Assembly: GCA_902729315.2 (NCBI GenBank) | Contig: LR746273.1 | Coordinates: 6,778,501 to 6,842,500 of the forward strand | Reading direction: 5' to 3' | Length of the DNA stretch: 64,000 nucleotides | Origin: Spirodela intermedia | Taxonomy: Eukaryota > Streptophyta > Magnoliopsida > Alismatales > Araceae | In this document: positions 11,730 to 26,341 of the stretch, piece by piece | How the letters are laid out: each line of letters begins with the position of its first letter | Position numbering within the stretch: position 1 is the first letter of the stretch | The notes under the pieces: model-generated | What the model was told of the DNA's origin: nothing | The model's input: only the letters and a program-made list of their open reading frames with translations | The model's database searches: none | Position numbers and translations under genes: made by a program

Positions 11730-11995
11730 ACTTACTTAGAGATAATTGATAAGAAGCAGGCAAAAGTCAGACACGCAACATAATCCATACGTGTGGGTGC
11801 GTATCCTTGGGGATACTGGGTAGTTGACTTAGGCACATCAACGGACGTGCCTCTTTATATAAAAGTCGGAAAATTGACTTATTTATTCCCGATTTTCTCG
11901 GGACTTCTCGAGTCAATGCTCTCCTCCTACTAAAATAAAAAACATGTCCCCGTTGACTTTTGCCTAGCGGTCGACCTCTTTGCTAGACGACCTCA

Positions 11996-12014
11996 ATGGG
12001 CCCTGAAGGCCCAT
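11996..12014. promoter_or_regulatory. Paired site II elements upstream of uS11m
   Basis: AATGGGCCCTGAAGGCCCATT carries TGGGCC and GGCCCA in near-palindromic arrangement about 200 nt upstream of the start codon. Site II motifs (TGGGCY, bound by TCP factors) are known in promoters of plant ribosomal and mitochondrial protein genes, which fits this gene. Confidence 0.6.
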
Positions 12015-12152
12015 TTAGTAAAATAAAATTATTTTAAAACCCTATTAAATAGATTTAATTATATTACTTGTTTTTGAGAAAAATAGATCCGATCAGACTG
12101 ATCGCATCTGATCGGACGGCTTGTGTTGCCCCGCGTGGTGGACTTGTTCACG

Positions 12153-12161
12153 AAACCCTAA
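12153..12161 (+). promoter_or_regulatory. telo-box upstream of uS11m
   Basis: AAACCCTAA lies 57 nt before the ATG. Telo-boxes next to site II elements are a known signature of plant ribosomal-protein genes, often near the transcription start. Confidence 0.65.
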
Positions 12162-12217
12162 ATCGGCATCTCTCCCTTCCTCTCGCCACTTCCCCACCCC
12201 CAAATACACACGGCGAG

Positions 12218-12924
12218 ATGGCCGCCGCGATCGCTAACCGTAGGGCGGCTGCGCTGCTCCAGAGGCTCCTCCCCTCCGCCACCGGCCGCTCGTACAGCTC
12301 CTCCTCCGGCACGCGCTTCCCCCCGTCCGACGATGGCCGATACCCCGCCTTCCGCCGCGGCGACCACCAGTTCGTCGCAGGTTCGTCGCCAAAATCAAAC
12401 GACATTTTCTTCGATCTGATCTGCGATCCCGCTTCCCCTTTTCCTTCCAATATTCTTCTTCCTCCTCTTCCATCCATGGCTCCTGCTGCTGCTGCTGCCG
12501 CGGCCGTGGTTTCGATCTGCGCGATCTGAGGGTGGTGATGGCCGCAGATGTGCTGGAGCAGACGAGGGGGGAACAGAAGCACGACATCGTCCACATGCTG
12601 ATCATGCGCAACAACTCCTTCGTCACGGTGACGGACGCGAAGGGGAACAAGAAGCTCGGGGCCTCCGCCGGATCCCTGGACCAGGGAAAGTCCTCCCGCT
12701 ACGCCTGCGATGCCACCGCCGAGCACGTGGCCCGTACGGCGGTCAACCTGGGGCCGGCCGTGATCAAGGTCAAGGGATCCGCCTTCTTCAAGAAGAAGAA
12801 GGAGGCAATCTTGGGGTGGAAGGAGGGCTCAAGCTATGGCGACCAGTCACGGATCGTCCAGCTCCAGGACGTCACTCGCCTCGCCCACAACGGATGTCGC
12901 CGCCGCAAGCAGCGCCGCATTTGA
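12218..12924 (+). CDS. Mitochondrial small-subunit ribosomal protein uS11m, nuclear-encoded
   Basis: Two exons, 12218-12380 and 12548-12924, join through a phase-1 intron to 179 aa. Residues 1-35 form an Arg/Ser/Ala-rich, acid-free mitochondrial presequence (LLQRLLPS, then RSYSSSSG with a plausible R-x-Y/S cleavage site). The rest is a bacterial-type S11: VTVTDAKGNKKLGASAG, SSRYACDATAEHVAR, VIKVKGSAFFKKKKEAILG and the C-terminal LAHNGCRRRKQRRI, which resembles the rRNA-binding PHNGCRPPKKRRV end of the family. uS11 sits on the platform of the small subunit and contacts mRNA near the exit site. Plants commonly encode this protein in the nucleus. Site II and telo-box elements upstream support housekeeping expression. 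The start is set by the presequence. Confidence 0.93.
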
Positions 12925-13424
12925 TCCCCACTCCTCTCCGCCTTCAGATTTCCAACAGAGATTATTACATAGACTGCGAATCGGAGGGTCGAGGAGCTTC
13001 GCGGATGCTCAAATTTGGTCCAGATCGACACTTTGATGCTTTCTGCGAACACTGATCTGCAACAGTTCACTCTCTCTCTATCTCTCTGTGCTTTGATTCC
13101 TGTGAAATGGGTTGCCTGATGGATGTTCTTGAACTCTCTCAGTCGAAAATTTCCTCGACTTCCGGAGGAACTTGTTCGTTCGGGCAACGACGATGGAGAT
13201 GCCGATCGCATTTATGGATCGGGTGGGGGTCCTGCTGACTGAAGTTTCTCTCTCTCGGGCCCTCTTCCTTCCTGTGGCAGGGTCAACTTCTTGAAATTCT
13301 TGGTCTGTCGGGAGCCAGCAACACTTGATGGGCTCCTGGGGTCAACTACCCTGTTTCTCGCGAGGTTTGGCCTCTTTCCTTTCCACCGAAAGAATCTCTC
13401 TCTTTCTCTCTCTATCTCCACGTG

Positions 13425-13690
13425 CCACCATTATTTCTTCAAAAGGTGGAGGCTCCGGCTTTGGTGAATAAATTAGTGGCCGATACATGATCTCTAGGTT
13501 CTAGGGTTCAATGCCACCCTGTTTCTCTCTCTCTCTCTCCAAACCCGCCATTATTTTCTTCAAATGTGTAGGCTCTACGGTTCAATCCACCCTGTTTCTC
13601 TCTCTCTCCCCCTCCCTCCCTCCCTCTCTCTTTCTATCTCTCTCTCTAAACCTGGCGCCATTATTTTCTTCAAAGGTGGAGGCTCCAGTG
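13425..13690. repeat. Imperfect tandem repeat, three copies of about 115 bp
   Basis: The phrase CCATTATTTTCTTCAAA followed by GTGGAGGCTC or a close variant recurs near 13425, 13549 and 13660. CT-rich spacers and the phrase GGTTCAATGCCACCCTGTTTCTC or a variant lie between the last copies. Confidence 0.6.
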
Positions 13691-14566
13691 ACTAGTGACT
13701 AAATGAGGTGGGCCGAGGACAGTTGTCGACGAAGCCCGTGGAAGGGCTCTTCCGTAAATAAAGTTGAAGATGAGGGTAACTCGAGGGGATATTGAAGGAA
13801 ATCCAAGGCACATCCGGCGGGCCCACTGGGGGCCGCGGCGACACGGAAGACGGCGGGTGTCGTCACGTCGTTTTCTGCGCCGACAGGCCACGTGGATCTT
13901 TTGGGAAGAATCCGACGACGGCGATGCGTATCTTATCCATCCATATCGCATCAGTTCGATGGCGCCGGGTCGGGCCAGAGTTAGACAAAACTGCTGATAA
14001 ACTGTTTCCTAACCATAAAATAAATATAAAAATCGAAATAAATGATATTGGGGTCATTAGAGCGGACGACTCTTTCGATTTTATTTATTTATTTAGTAAT
14101 AAACTGATGATATCCATTCTCTCTCTCTCTCTCTACGACTCCCGTCTATCTTAAAGTTCCGACCCAGATATTTGTTTTAGATAACCACGGATTTTTTAAA
14201 GTCAACTCCCTGAACGAACTTGCCCCTCCCTAAGAGCTCCATTGCAACTCAATCTGGCACGTGAATCTCAACAATCTCCAGAGGCCCATATGCAAACACT
14301 CTCTGTCTATCTCTTCCTCTCTCTTTCCATGCATTGACGTCGAAGGCGCCATCAGGATCGCCCGAATTCGGGCACGAGCTACAGATGAGGTCTGACTTGA
14401 AAAACCCGTCCTCAATAGTCGGTGCTGATAAAAGGAGTGGTAGAGACAGAAAGTCAATACCTCCCAATTCATCGCCTCCACCACATCGTCGTCACTCTCT
14501 CTTTGGGTGGGTAGATAGTCGATGGGAACAGTTCCTCTGATATCCTGGGAGGGAGGGAGGAAGGGA

Positions 14567-14607
<41 letters not shown>

Positions 14608-16041
14608 ATGTTTGTAGAGAGATGTAGACGGGAGCGAGAGGGTGGGAGTGGGTTATCGTAGATCCGAGGAGAGCATCTATAGAGGAGGGGACTGTGGAGA
14701 GAGAACGGAGAGGGCTCGGAGGTTAGGGGGAGAGAGAGAGAGAGAGAGAGAGAACGAGGGAGAGGGAGAGACGCCGTCTTTGAAATATCCGAATGTTTTG
14801 ACCGAATTTAGCTTACGGTACGGCTCGGATCCGACGGCCCTGAGAGCAGGAGCGCGTTGACACGGATTCCTTGCAGGAAGACCCAATATGTTTTCCTATT
14901 ATTCTTCCCACCCCTCTTCCGACAAGCGAGACTTTCTCGAAGCTCCTCACGCCGCCGATCCGCCCGGGAATCACCAAAAGCTAACGCCGCAGAGCCGCCG
15001 CCGACTCATCGCCACGTCACCTCCGCTGTCTTCCGTTGCCCGTGCGGCCGCCCCCTTTTTGGATGAGACTCGGCAGTAGCGAGAGAGAGAGAGAGAGGGA
15101 GAGAGGATTATGATTCGCGAGTGATCACGGCCGTCCAATAATCAGGAGATTGATTAATTAATTAAAATGATAATCTTGGTTTTTATTTTTTTGCCGAAAA
15201 AGGAGAGATAGACGACGTCCGGTCAGACCTAATTCGGAGATGTCGCCTTTTACAGGTAAGCGCCTTGCAGATTAATGTAACGTCAACCATACCTAATCAC
15301 ATGGCGTTTTCTAGAGAATATCTGGCTCTTATTTTCACAGTTAATTACAGATTTATCTTAATAAATCAGCAATATTTATATTTTCTCAGACACTATTCCA
15401 GTACGAGATGACGTCATAGCTACAAGAGCAGGGTCCGAATCTTTCCCTGGTCAACGGTGAGGAATAGAGAGAGAGAGAGAGATAAAGAGACCGGATATTT
15501 CCGTAATCTTAATGGAGATCTCTCCTTGATAATACTTATGAAAAGTCAACGTGCCTGGAGGTCAACCTCCGCATGCGGCAGGTAAAATTGGGGATTAATA
15601 AATTTATTTCTTATAATTTTTCGTTCACGATATTTATCATTAAAAAAATTAATGGAAGGTCGCTCTTTGAAATGATTAATTAATGAAAATAATTTATGGA
15701 ATAAATTTTTTGTCATCAGATTTCAACATATCATCTTTGATTCCTCGTGAAACACGGGCTGAAAAGATCAGGGCGTATTTTCTAGAGAGAGAAAAAGGGA
15801 GAGAGAGAGAGAGAGAGAGGGTCGGACGCGGTGTCATGAACGGGAGGGTTGGAGGCTGGGTCGATTCGTCGCGTATTCTCTTTCTAACCTTATCTGTGTC
15901 TCTCTCTCTTGGTGACCACCAACTCCGGGCTCCCACGGGAAACGAATCTTCCGCGACTTCTCTAATATATTAATTCATCCTTTACTCCCCCTCGTCGAAA
16001 CCGCCCTCTTCTCAGGATCCCGGATTCCCCACCTCCTCCCC

Positions 16042-16058
16042 ACATCTCTCTCTCTTCT

Positions 16059-16089
<31 letters not shown>

Positions 16090-16099
16090 ACACATATAA
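16042..16099 (+). promoter_or_regulatory. CT tract and TATA box of the HHO gene
   Basis: A CT run (about 16042-16083) is followed by ACATATAAATC, with ATATAAA at 16093-16099, about 125 nt before the ATG. The spacing gives a short GA-rich 5' UTR. Confidence 0.5.
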
Positions 16100-16223
16100 A
16101 TCGACATCCGGCCGTTCAGGAGCCCGGATAGTTACCCGGGAGATCTGGCGCAGGGGAGGGAATAGGGGACGGGAGGGGAGGGGAAGAAACAGCGCAGCAG
16201 GAGGAGGAGGAGGAGGAGGAGCC

Positions 16224-17273
16224 ATGGGGCTGGCGGCGTCGCCGGAGCTTGGCCTGGGTTTGAAGCTTCCGCTTCCGCCGCCGCCGCGCTCGCCCGCGAG
16301 GAGGACCGTCGTCCGGGTCCTTCTCGAGGCGGCGGCGGCGGCCGGAGAAGGGAGGGTGGCCAAGCTGGAGGAGCTCCTCCATGGCCTGGAGGAGGAGCGG
16401 CGGAAGATCCAATGCTTCCCGAGGGAGCTTCCTCTTTGCACGGTCATCGTCTGCGATGGTGGGTCGTCTTCTTCCTCGGTTCCGATCTCTGGATTAGATT
16501 ATATTAGATTTCCTCCATCGTTCCCCCTCCGCCGTCGTCCTGGTTTTGATTGTCTATTTCGGGAAACGGTTTTCTCAGCGATCGAAGATTTGGAGGAGGA
16601 GCTGGCGAGATGCGGCGGCGGCAACTGCGCCGCCCATCCGAAGATGGAGCAATTCATCCCCAACAGAAAATTCGAGGAAGCGGGGAGGAGCAAGGACGAG
16701 GAGGACCGTCGGGAGAAGGCCAGCTGGATGAGCTCCGCCCAACTGTGGAGCGACACCTCCTCCACCTCTAACAGCGGCGACAACAAGAACAGATCCAGAG
16801 AGGTACGTTTTTTGAGAACTTCCATCTTCCTTCTCGAGACCTCGATCTGATTCTGAGACGGGTTTTCGTGGCTATCCCATCCGCAGAGATCCCCGGAGGA
16901 AGAAGATGATAGGTTAAAGTGTCTGCCAGCGGCGAGTTGCATGAACGGGATGGCGGCGGCGGTGCCGCGGCTCTCGGTCCTCTCTTTCTTGCCGCCGGCG
17001 GCGCTGCTGCCGCCGTCGCCGCAGCAGCCACCGAGGAAGGCCCGGCGGTGCTGGTCGCCGGAGCTCCACCGGCGCTTCGTCGACGCCCTCCACCGGCTCG
17101 GCGGCCTCAAAGGTCGGTAGATTGTTCAATAATCATAGCTTATGGTATCTCCCGTGAAATCCATCGCTGATTCGGGTTCTTCCCCTGGCAGTGGCGACTC
17201 CGAAGCAGATCAGAGAGCTGATGAAGGTCGATGGGCTCACTAACGACGAGGTGAAGAGCCATCTGCAAGTGAG

Positions 17274-17311
<38 letters not shown>

Positions 17312-17576
17312 CGCTAGTTCACCAAGCCTTCTCTGATTATCTCTCTCGAGTGCAGAAGGATCTCATTTCTCATTCTCTCTCTCTCTCTCTCTTCCTTTTA
17401 TGTTGCAGAAGTACCGCCTGCACGCCCGGCGGACGCCGGCGATCTCCGTCCAGGCGAACCAGTCGGCAGTTAAGACGGGGATGTCTGTGGTAGACGCCCA
17501 CAGCTACGAGGAGATGGAGGAGGAAGACGGCAGATCGGAGAGCTACATCCGGAGAGGCCCACACGCAGAAATCTAG
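16224..17576 (+). CDS. NIGT1/HHO-type GARP (G2-like) transcription repressor
   Basis: Five exons: 16224-16458, 16579-16802, 16887-17112, 17192-17268 and 17409-17576, in phase, 309 aa. The N-terminal HHO domain (about 46-93) shows [19 protein letters not shown] then [10 protein letters not shown], the family's predicted coiled region and hydrophobic motif. The GARP DNA-binding domain (about 204-261) has [18 protein letters not shown], then [17 protein letters not shown] and [16 protein letters not shown] leucine pattern LGLGLKL at residues 9-15 fits an EAR repression motif. NIGT1/HHO proteins repress nitrate- and phosphate-starvation genes. The C-terminus after the GARP domain is short (about 48 aa, acidic). 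Intron 4 contains two CT tracts. W-box words lie upstream. The ATG follows an in-frame-independent GGA repeat leader and is the first one. Confidence 0.92.
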
Positions 17577-18566
17577 CGCCTAGAAGACCAAGTGAACCAC
17601 CCCACTCCGCCTCTGGGCAGAGAGAGATTTACCGAGGATTGACAGAGATCTCCAAACATGTGGGGACGGAGGATTACAGCAGAAGATACGACTGGCGCCG
17701 GCGTTGGGGAGGAGGATTTTAGAGGATTTGGCGAGCCGGGTTTTCCGGAATTTTCACCTGTTTGGCACCTCGGCTTTTGGGAAGCCCAAAGGACGGCGTT
17801 CTTCACGTAAAGGACTGATCTTTATTCCCCCCGCGTCCACCTCCAATCACAATCGACATAATTTCTTGACCAATTCCCGTCCTTTCCCATGAATCTGAGA
17901 TCCCGGGTCAGGTTTTCCGTCCCCCGTTTGGACTGTCGGAATGAATCATCTTCGAATCCCGTGACTCCCCCTGGAATCCCGGCGGTATTTCGGTCGCCGG
18001 ATCGGCGGCGGCGCCTCCCGAGGAGCGCGCCTAGCTGTACGGAGAATCTCTTTCTCGTTTGGAAGCGATTTCAGCGGAGGCGTCCTATGCGGAGAATCTC
18101 AGATCGGGGAAATCATTCCGAAAATTTGGCGAGGACCGGATACAAATATAGTAAAAGAAGACTTTTTTGAATGTATCAGTCAGACCTTGTCAGAATTTGA
18201 AATGTCGACACGTGGCCTTCAACTTGCCGCCGCTGTCGGCCCGACGAGCAGCCTAGTGCGCCTCTCCGCCTCCTTTCAGGGAGTGGGTCAACTCCGTCCG
18301 TTTACCGCAACTAGGGACCCTGGGGCCCACAAATCCAGCCGAGATGTTATACCCTGATTGGCTAAACGAGGAGCTCACAGAAAAGAGTCCGGTAGAGAGA
18401 GAAAGAGAGCAGCCATCAGTGTTGACGAATAGGGACTTCTTTGACGGAAAAAAGATCCACATCGTGACGCATGGTCCAGAAGAAAGAGTCAAACATACAC
18501 TTGGCAGACAAAATTTGACCTTTCCTTTCGTTGGGTGGTGGCGTTGACAAGGACCGCCATCCGTCT
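17577..18566. other. Intergenic between convergent HHO and SWIB genes
   Basis: Holds the two 3' UTRs. Nothing else is recognised; short open frames are present without family features. Confidence 0.5.
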
Positions 18567-23622
<5,056 letters not shown>

Positions 23623-24430
23623 CCTCCCCTCCCCACTTCCCTTCCCGCGGCCGCTCCCTCCCCCACAACTCACCCCCCACCTTCTCTTCGCTCTGACTCT
23701 AACCCCCAAAAAAAAAAAAAAAAAAAAAAACCCAAACTTCTCTCTCTCTCTCTCTCCAGCTCAACACAAGCTGCCGCATGAGAGAGAGAGAGAGAGAGAG
23801 TCTTCCTAAGATTTAAAATAACATTTTTTAATCAACGTTATTTTAGTTAGGAAAAAAAATTAAGGGCTTATTTTTCATATTTTTGAAAAATCTGTTTCAT
23901 GTAACATCTCGAATAAATAAATACCAGTGTTAATCATATATTCCCTAGACCGTGGTGGGCCCAGAACCCAGACAACAGCCCAATAGACCATGGGCATTAT
24001 GATTTCAACCGGGCCGCCCACTAAATGTTAGCCCAATAAAGGCCCATTTGGGTAAAAGCCCCGTGACACGTGTGCCGATCACGTCGCTTTCACTAAGGTC
24101 TCTGATGTACCAGGAGTACGCCGCCGCCTGGTTGACTACCGGTCGAGTTACCGCCTAACACGTAAGAGTGCATGCCCAATGCTCGACGTTGGAAATACCT
24201 CAGAGGTAAGCGACTTCGCGGAGAAACTCATCTTGGAATCACATCGGCAGATCCGTCCGTCGATATCTGGACCCTGAGATATTTGTAATATAATAATAAA
24301 TTTAAAAAATATAAGACGAAGTCGAACAGATTCCCCCCTCTCCTCTGGTCGAGGATCCCCCCCAATCGAGAGTGAAACCCTAATCCTCTGTAGGACCTCT
24401 CTCTCTCTCTCCAGCTCTCTCGCGCCGGCG
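23623..24430. promoter_or_regulatory. Bidirectional promoter, SWIB / 6PGD
   Basis: An 808-nt region between two divergent ATGs. It contains a poly-A tract (23707-23730), CT/GA runs, then GGGCCC or GCCCA/TGGGC words clustered at about 23955-24060, and a telo-box AAACCCTAA at 24375-24383, 48 nt before the 6PGD ATG. Site II plus telo-box suggests constitutive, growth-linked expression; shared use by both genes is inferred. Confidence 0.5.
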
Positions 24431-25930
24431 ATGGCGATGGAAGCGGCGGCGCTGTCTCGGATCGGCCTGGCGGGGCTGGCGGTGATGGGGCAGAACCTGG
24501 CGCTGAACGTGGCCGACAAGGGCTTCCCCATCTCCGTCTACAATCGGACGGCCTCGAAGGTCGACGAGACGGTGGCCCGCGCCGCCGAGGAGGGAAATCT
24601 GCCGCTGCACGGGCACTACAACCCTAGGGAGTTCGTCCTCTCCATCGCCAGGCCCCGCTCCGTCGTCATCCTCGTCAAGGCCGGCGCCCCCGTGGACCAG
24701 ACCATCGCCGCTTTGTCGGAGTTCCTCGAGCCTGGGGACGCCATCGTCGACGGTGGCAACGAGTGGTACGAGAACACCGAGCGTCGCCAGCGGGAGGCGG
24801 CTGAGCGGGGGCTCCTGTACCTCGGGATGGGCGTCTCCGGTGGCGAGGAAGGCGCCCGGCGGGGACCTTCCCTGATGCCGGGGGGCTCACACCAGGCGTA
24901 CCTCCACATCGAGGAAATCTTGAAGAAGGTCGCAGCGCAGGTGGAGGACGGCCCCTGCGTGACCTTCGTCGGCCCCGGCGGCGCCGGCAACTTCGTGAAG
25001 ATGGTCCACAACGGGATCGAGTACGGGGACATGCAGCTCATCTCCGAGGCCTACGACGTGCTGAAGACGGTGGGGGGGCTCTCCAACCGGGAGCTCGCCG
25101 AGATCTTCGCGGAGTGGAATCGCGGCGAGCTGGAGAGCTTCCTGATCGAGATCACCTCCGACATCTTCCTCGTCCAGGACGACTACAGCGACGCCGAGCT
25201 GGTGGACAAGATCCTGGACAAGACGGGGATGAAGGGCACCGGCAAGTGGACCGTCCAGCAGGCAGCGGAGCTCTCCGTCGCCGCTCCCACCATCGCCGCG
25301 TCCCTCGACTGCCGGTTCCTCAGCGGCCTCAAGGAGGAGCGCGAGTCCGCCGCCGCCGTCCTCGCCCACGCCGGCCTCGAGCTCAACACCGGCGGCCGGC
25401 GGGCAGTGGACAAGAAGCAGCTGATTGACGACGTGCGGCAGGCGCTGTACGCCTCGAAGATCTGCAGCTACGCGCAGGGGATGAACCTCCTGCGGGCGAA
25501 GAGCGAGGAGCGGGGGTGGAACCTGGACCTCGGGGAGCTGGCGAGGATCTGGAAGGGCGGCTGCATCATCCGGGCGAGGTTCCTGGACAGGATCAAGAAG
25601 GCCTACGAGAGGAACAGGGGGCTGGCCAACCTCGTCGTGGACTCGGAATTCGCCGGAGAGATGGCGCAGCGGCAGGGGGCGTGGCGGCGGGTGGTGGGGC
25701 TCGCCGTGGAGGCGGGGATCACCACGCCGGGGATGTGTGCGAGCTTGGCCTACTTCGACACGTACCGGCGGGCGAGGCTGCCGGCGAACCTCGTGCAGGC
25801 GCAGAGGGACCTCTTCGGCGCGCACACCTACGAGCGCCTCGACCGCCCTGGTTCATTCCACACCGAGTGGACCAAGCTCGCCCGCCGCAGCAGCGCCGCC
25901 GCCGCCGCCGCCGGGTCTTCCTTCAACTGA
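24431..25930 (+). CDS. 6-phosphogluconate dehydrogenase (decarboxylating)
   Basis: A single exon of 499 codons; plant 6PGD genes are typically intronless. It oxidises 6-phosphogluconate to ribulose-5-phosphate, CO2 and NADPH in the oxidative pentose phosphate pathway. The NADP fold starts IGLAGLAVMGQNLALN (11-26) with NRT at 38-40. DGGNEWYENTERR (107-119), SGGEEGAR (136-143), catalytic Lys190 in FVKMVHNG and Glu197 in GIEYGD are intact. The family helix bundle and the tail GSFHTEW follow. There is no plastid transit peptide before the fold, and the end GSSFN is not a peroxisomal PTS1 signal, so a cytosolic form is likely. Codons are extremely GC-rich, giving long shadow frames on the other strand. 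A second, broken copy of its 3' end lies at 63248. Confidence 0.97.
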   Translation: MAMEAAALSRIGLAGLAVMGQNLALNVADKGFPISVYNRTASKVDETVARAAEEGNLPLHGHYNPREFVLSIARPRSVVILVKAGAPVDQTIAALSEFLEPGDAIVDGGNEWYENTERRQREAAERGLLYLGMGVSGGEEGARRGPSLMPGGSHQAYLHIEEILKKVAAQVEDGPCVTFVGPGGAGNFVKMVHNGIEYGDMQLISEAYDVLKTVGGLSNRELAEIFAEWNRGELESFLIEITSDIFLVQDDYSDAELVDKILDKTGMKGTGKWTVQQAAELSVAAPTIAASLDCRFLSGLKEERESAAAVLAHAGLELNTGGRRAVDKKQLIDDVRQALYASKICSYAQGMNLLRAKSEERGWNLDLGELARIWKGGCIIRARFLDRIKKAYERNRGLANLVVDSEFAGEMAQRQGAWRRVVGLAVEAGITTPGMCASLAYFDTYRRARLPANLVQAQRDLFGAHTYERLDRPGSFHTEWTKLARRSSAAAAAAGSSFN

Positions 25931-26074
25931 GACGTATGTCTCTCTCTCTCTCTCTCTGCGCCTGGTTTTGAAGTTCGGGGCCCTATGTCTCGATCGATGA
26001 ATAAGTTGCTGTGGATTCGCATTTATAATGTTTTTGGGGGTAGATTTTTTTGTTCATCGGCTGTTTTTCTCGGG

Positions 26075-26076
<2 letters not shown>

Positions 26077-26119
<43 letters not shown>
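26077..26119. repeat. (GA)21 microsatellite at the MDP1 stop
   Basis: This pure GA run ends four bases from the MDP1 stop codon, so the MDP1 3' UTR begins with (CT)21. The duplicated MDP1 at the right edge has a shorter run in the same place (63590-63613). Confidence 0.9.
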
Positions 26120-26121
<2 letters not shown>

Positions 26122-26122
26122 G

Positions 26123-26299
26123 CTAGTTCCTGGAGCTTGTGGTGGGCGTGACCGACTTCTGGGCGAAGGTGCTCAACCCCAGCCTGAAAGCTTCCAGGTT
26201 CACTCCATTGTGGACGTATATGCTCGTCACCCCCATGCTAGACACCTGAGGGAGAGGGAGAGGGAGAGGGAGACGGATGAATGGAAGCTGGGTCAATGG

Positions 26300-26341
<42 letters not shown>

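Larger units (their letters stand above)
10504..12217. other. Divergent intergenic region, MAPKKK / uS11m
   Basis: The region separates two divergently transcribed genes. It holds the large CT tract at 11471-11729, an AT-rich block near 10870-10980, and the uS11m promoter elements. Open frames between 10886 and 11398 show no recognisable family and are treated as chance. Confidence 0.5.
12925..16223. other. Intergenic between uS11m and HHO
   Basis: Over 3 kb without a recognised gene. It contains the uS11m 3' UTR, three imperfect copies of a 110-120 bp unit (13425-13690), many CT/GA microsatellites (near 14569-14600, 14731-14752, 15077-15095, 15797-15820), and several W-box words (GTCAAC/GTTGAC near 14197, 15283, 15450, 15545, 15562). 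Short open frames around 14230-14540 and 14860-15080 match no family I know. Confidence 0.5.

Noticed and set aside
11423-11783. Open frames of over 100 codons (Ser/Leu or Arg/Glu repeats) on both strands
   Set aside because: They are produced entirely by the CT/GA microsatellite.
14364-14378. GAATTCGGGCACGAG resembles the EcoRI adapter of old cDNA libraries (GAATTCGGCACGAG)
   Set aside because: It has one extra G and sits in continuous genomic sequence with no vector around it. Chance similarity is more likely than a cloning artefact.
14230-14484. Minus-strand open frame with a CSSCPNSGDPDGAFD stretch
   Set aside because: It might be an exon, but no family, splice partner or start could be supported.
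24887-25825. A 312-codon open frame on the minus strand inside 6PGD
   Set aside because: It is the antisense shadow of a very GC-rich exon; the plus strand encodes an intact enzyme.
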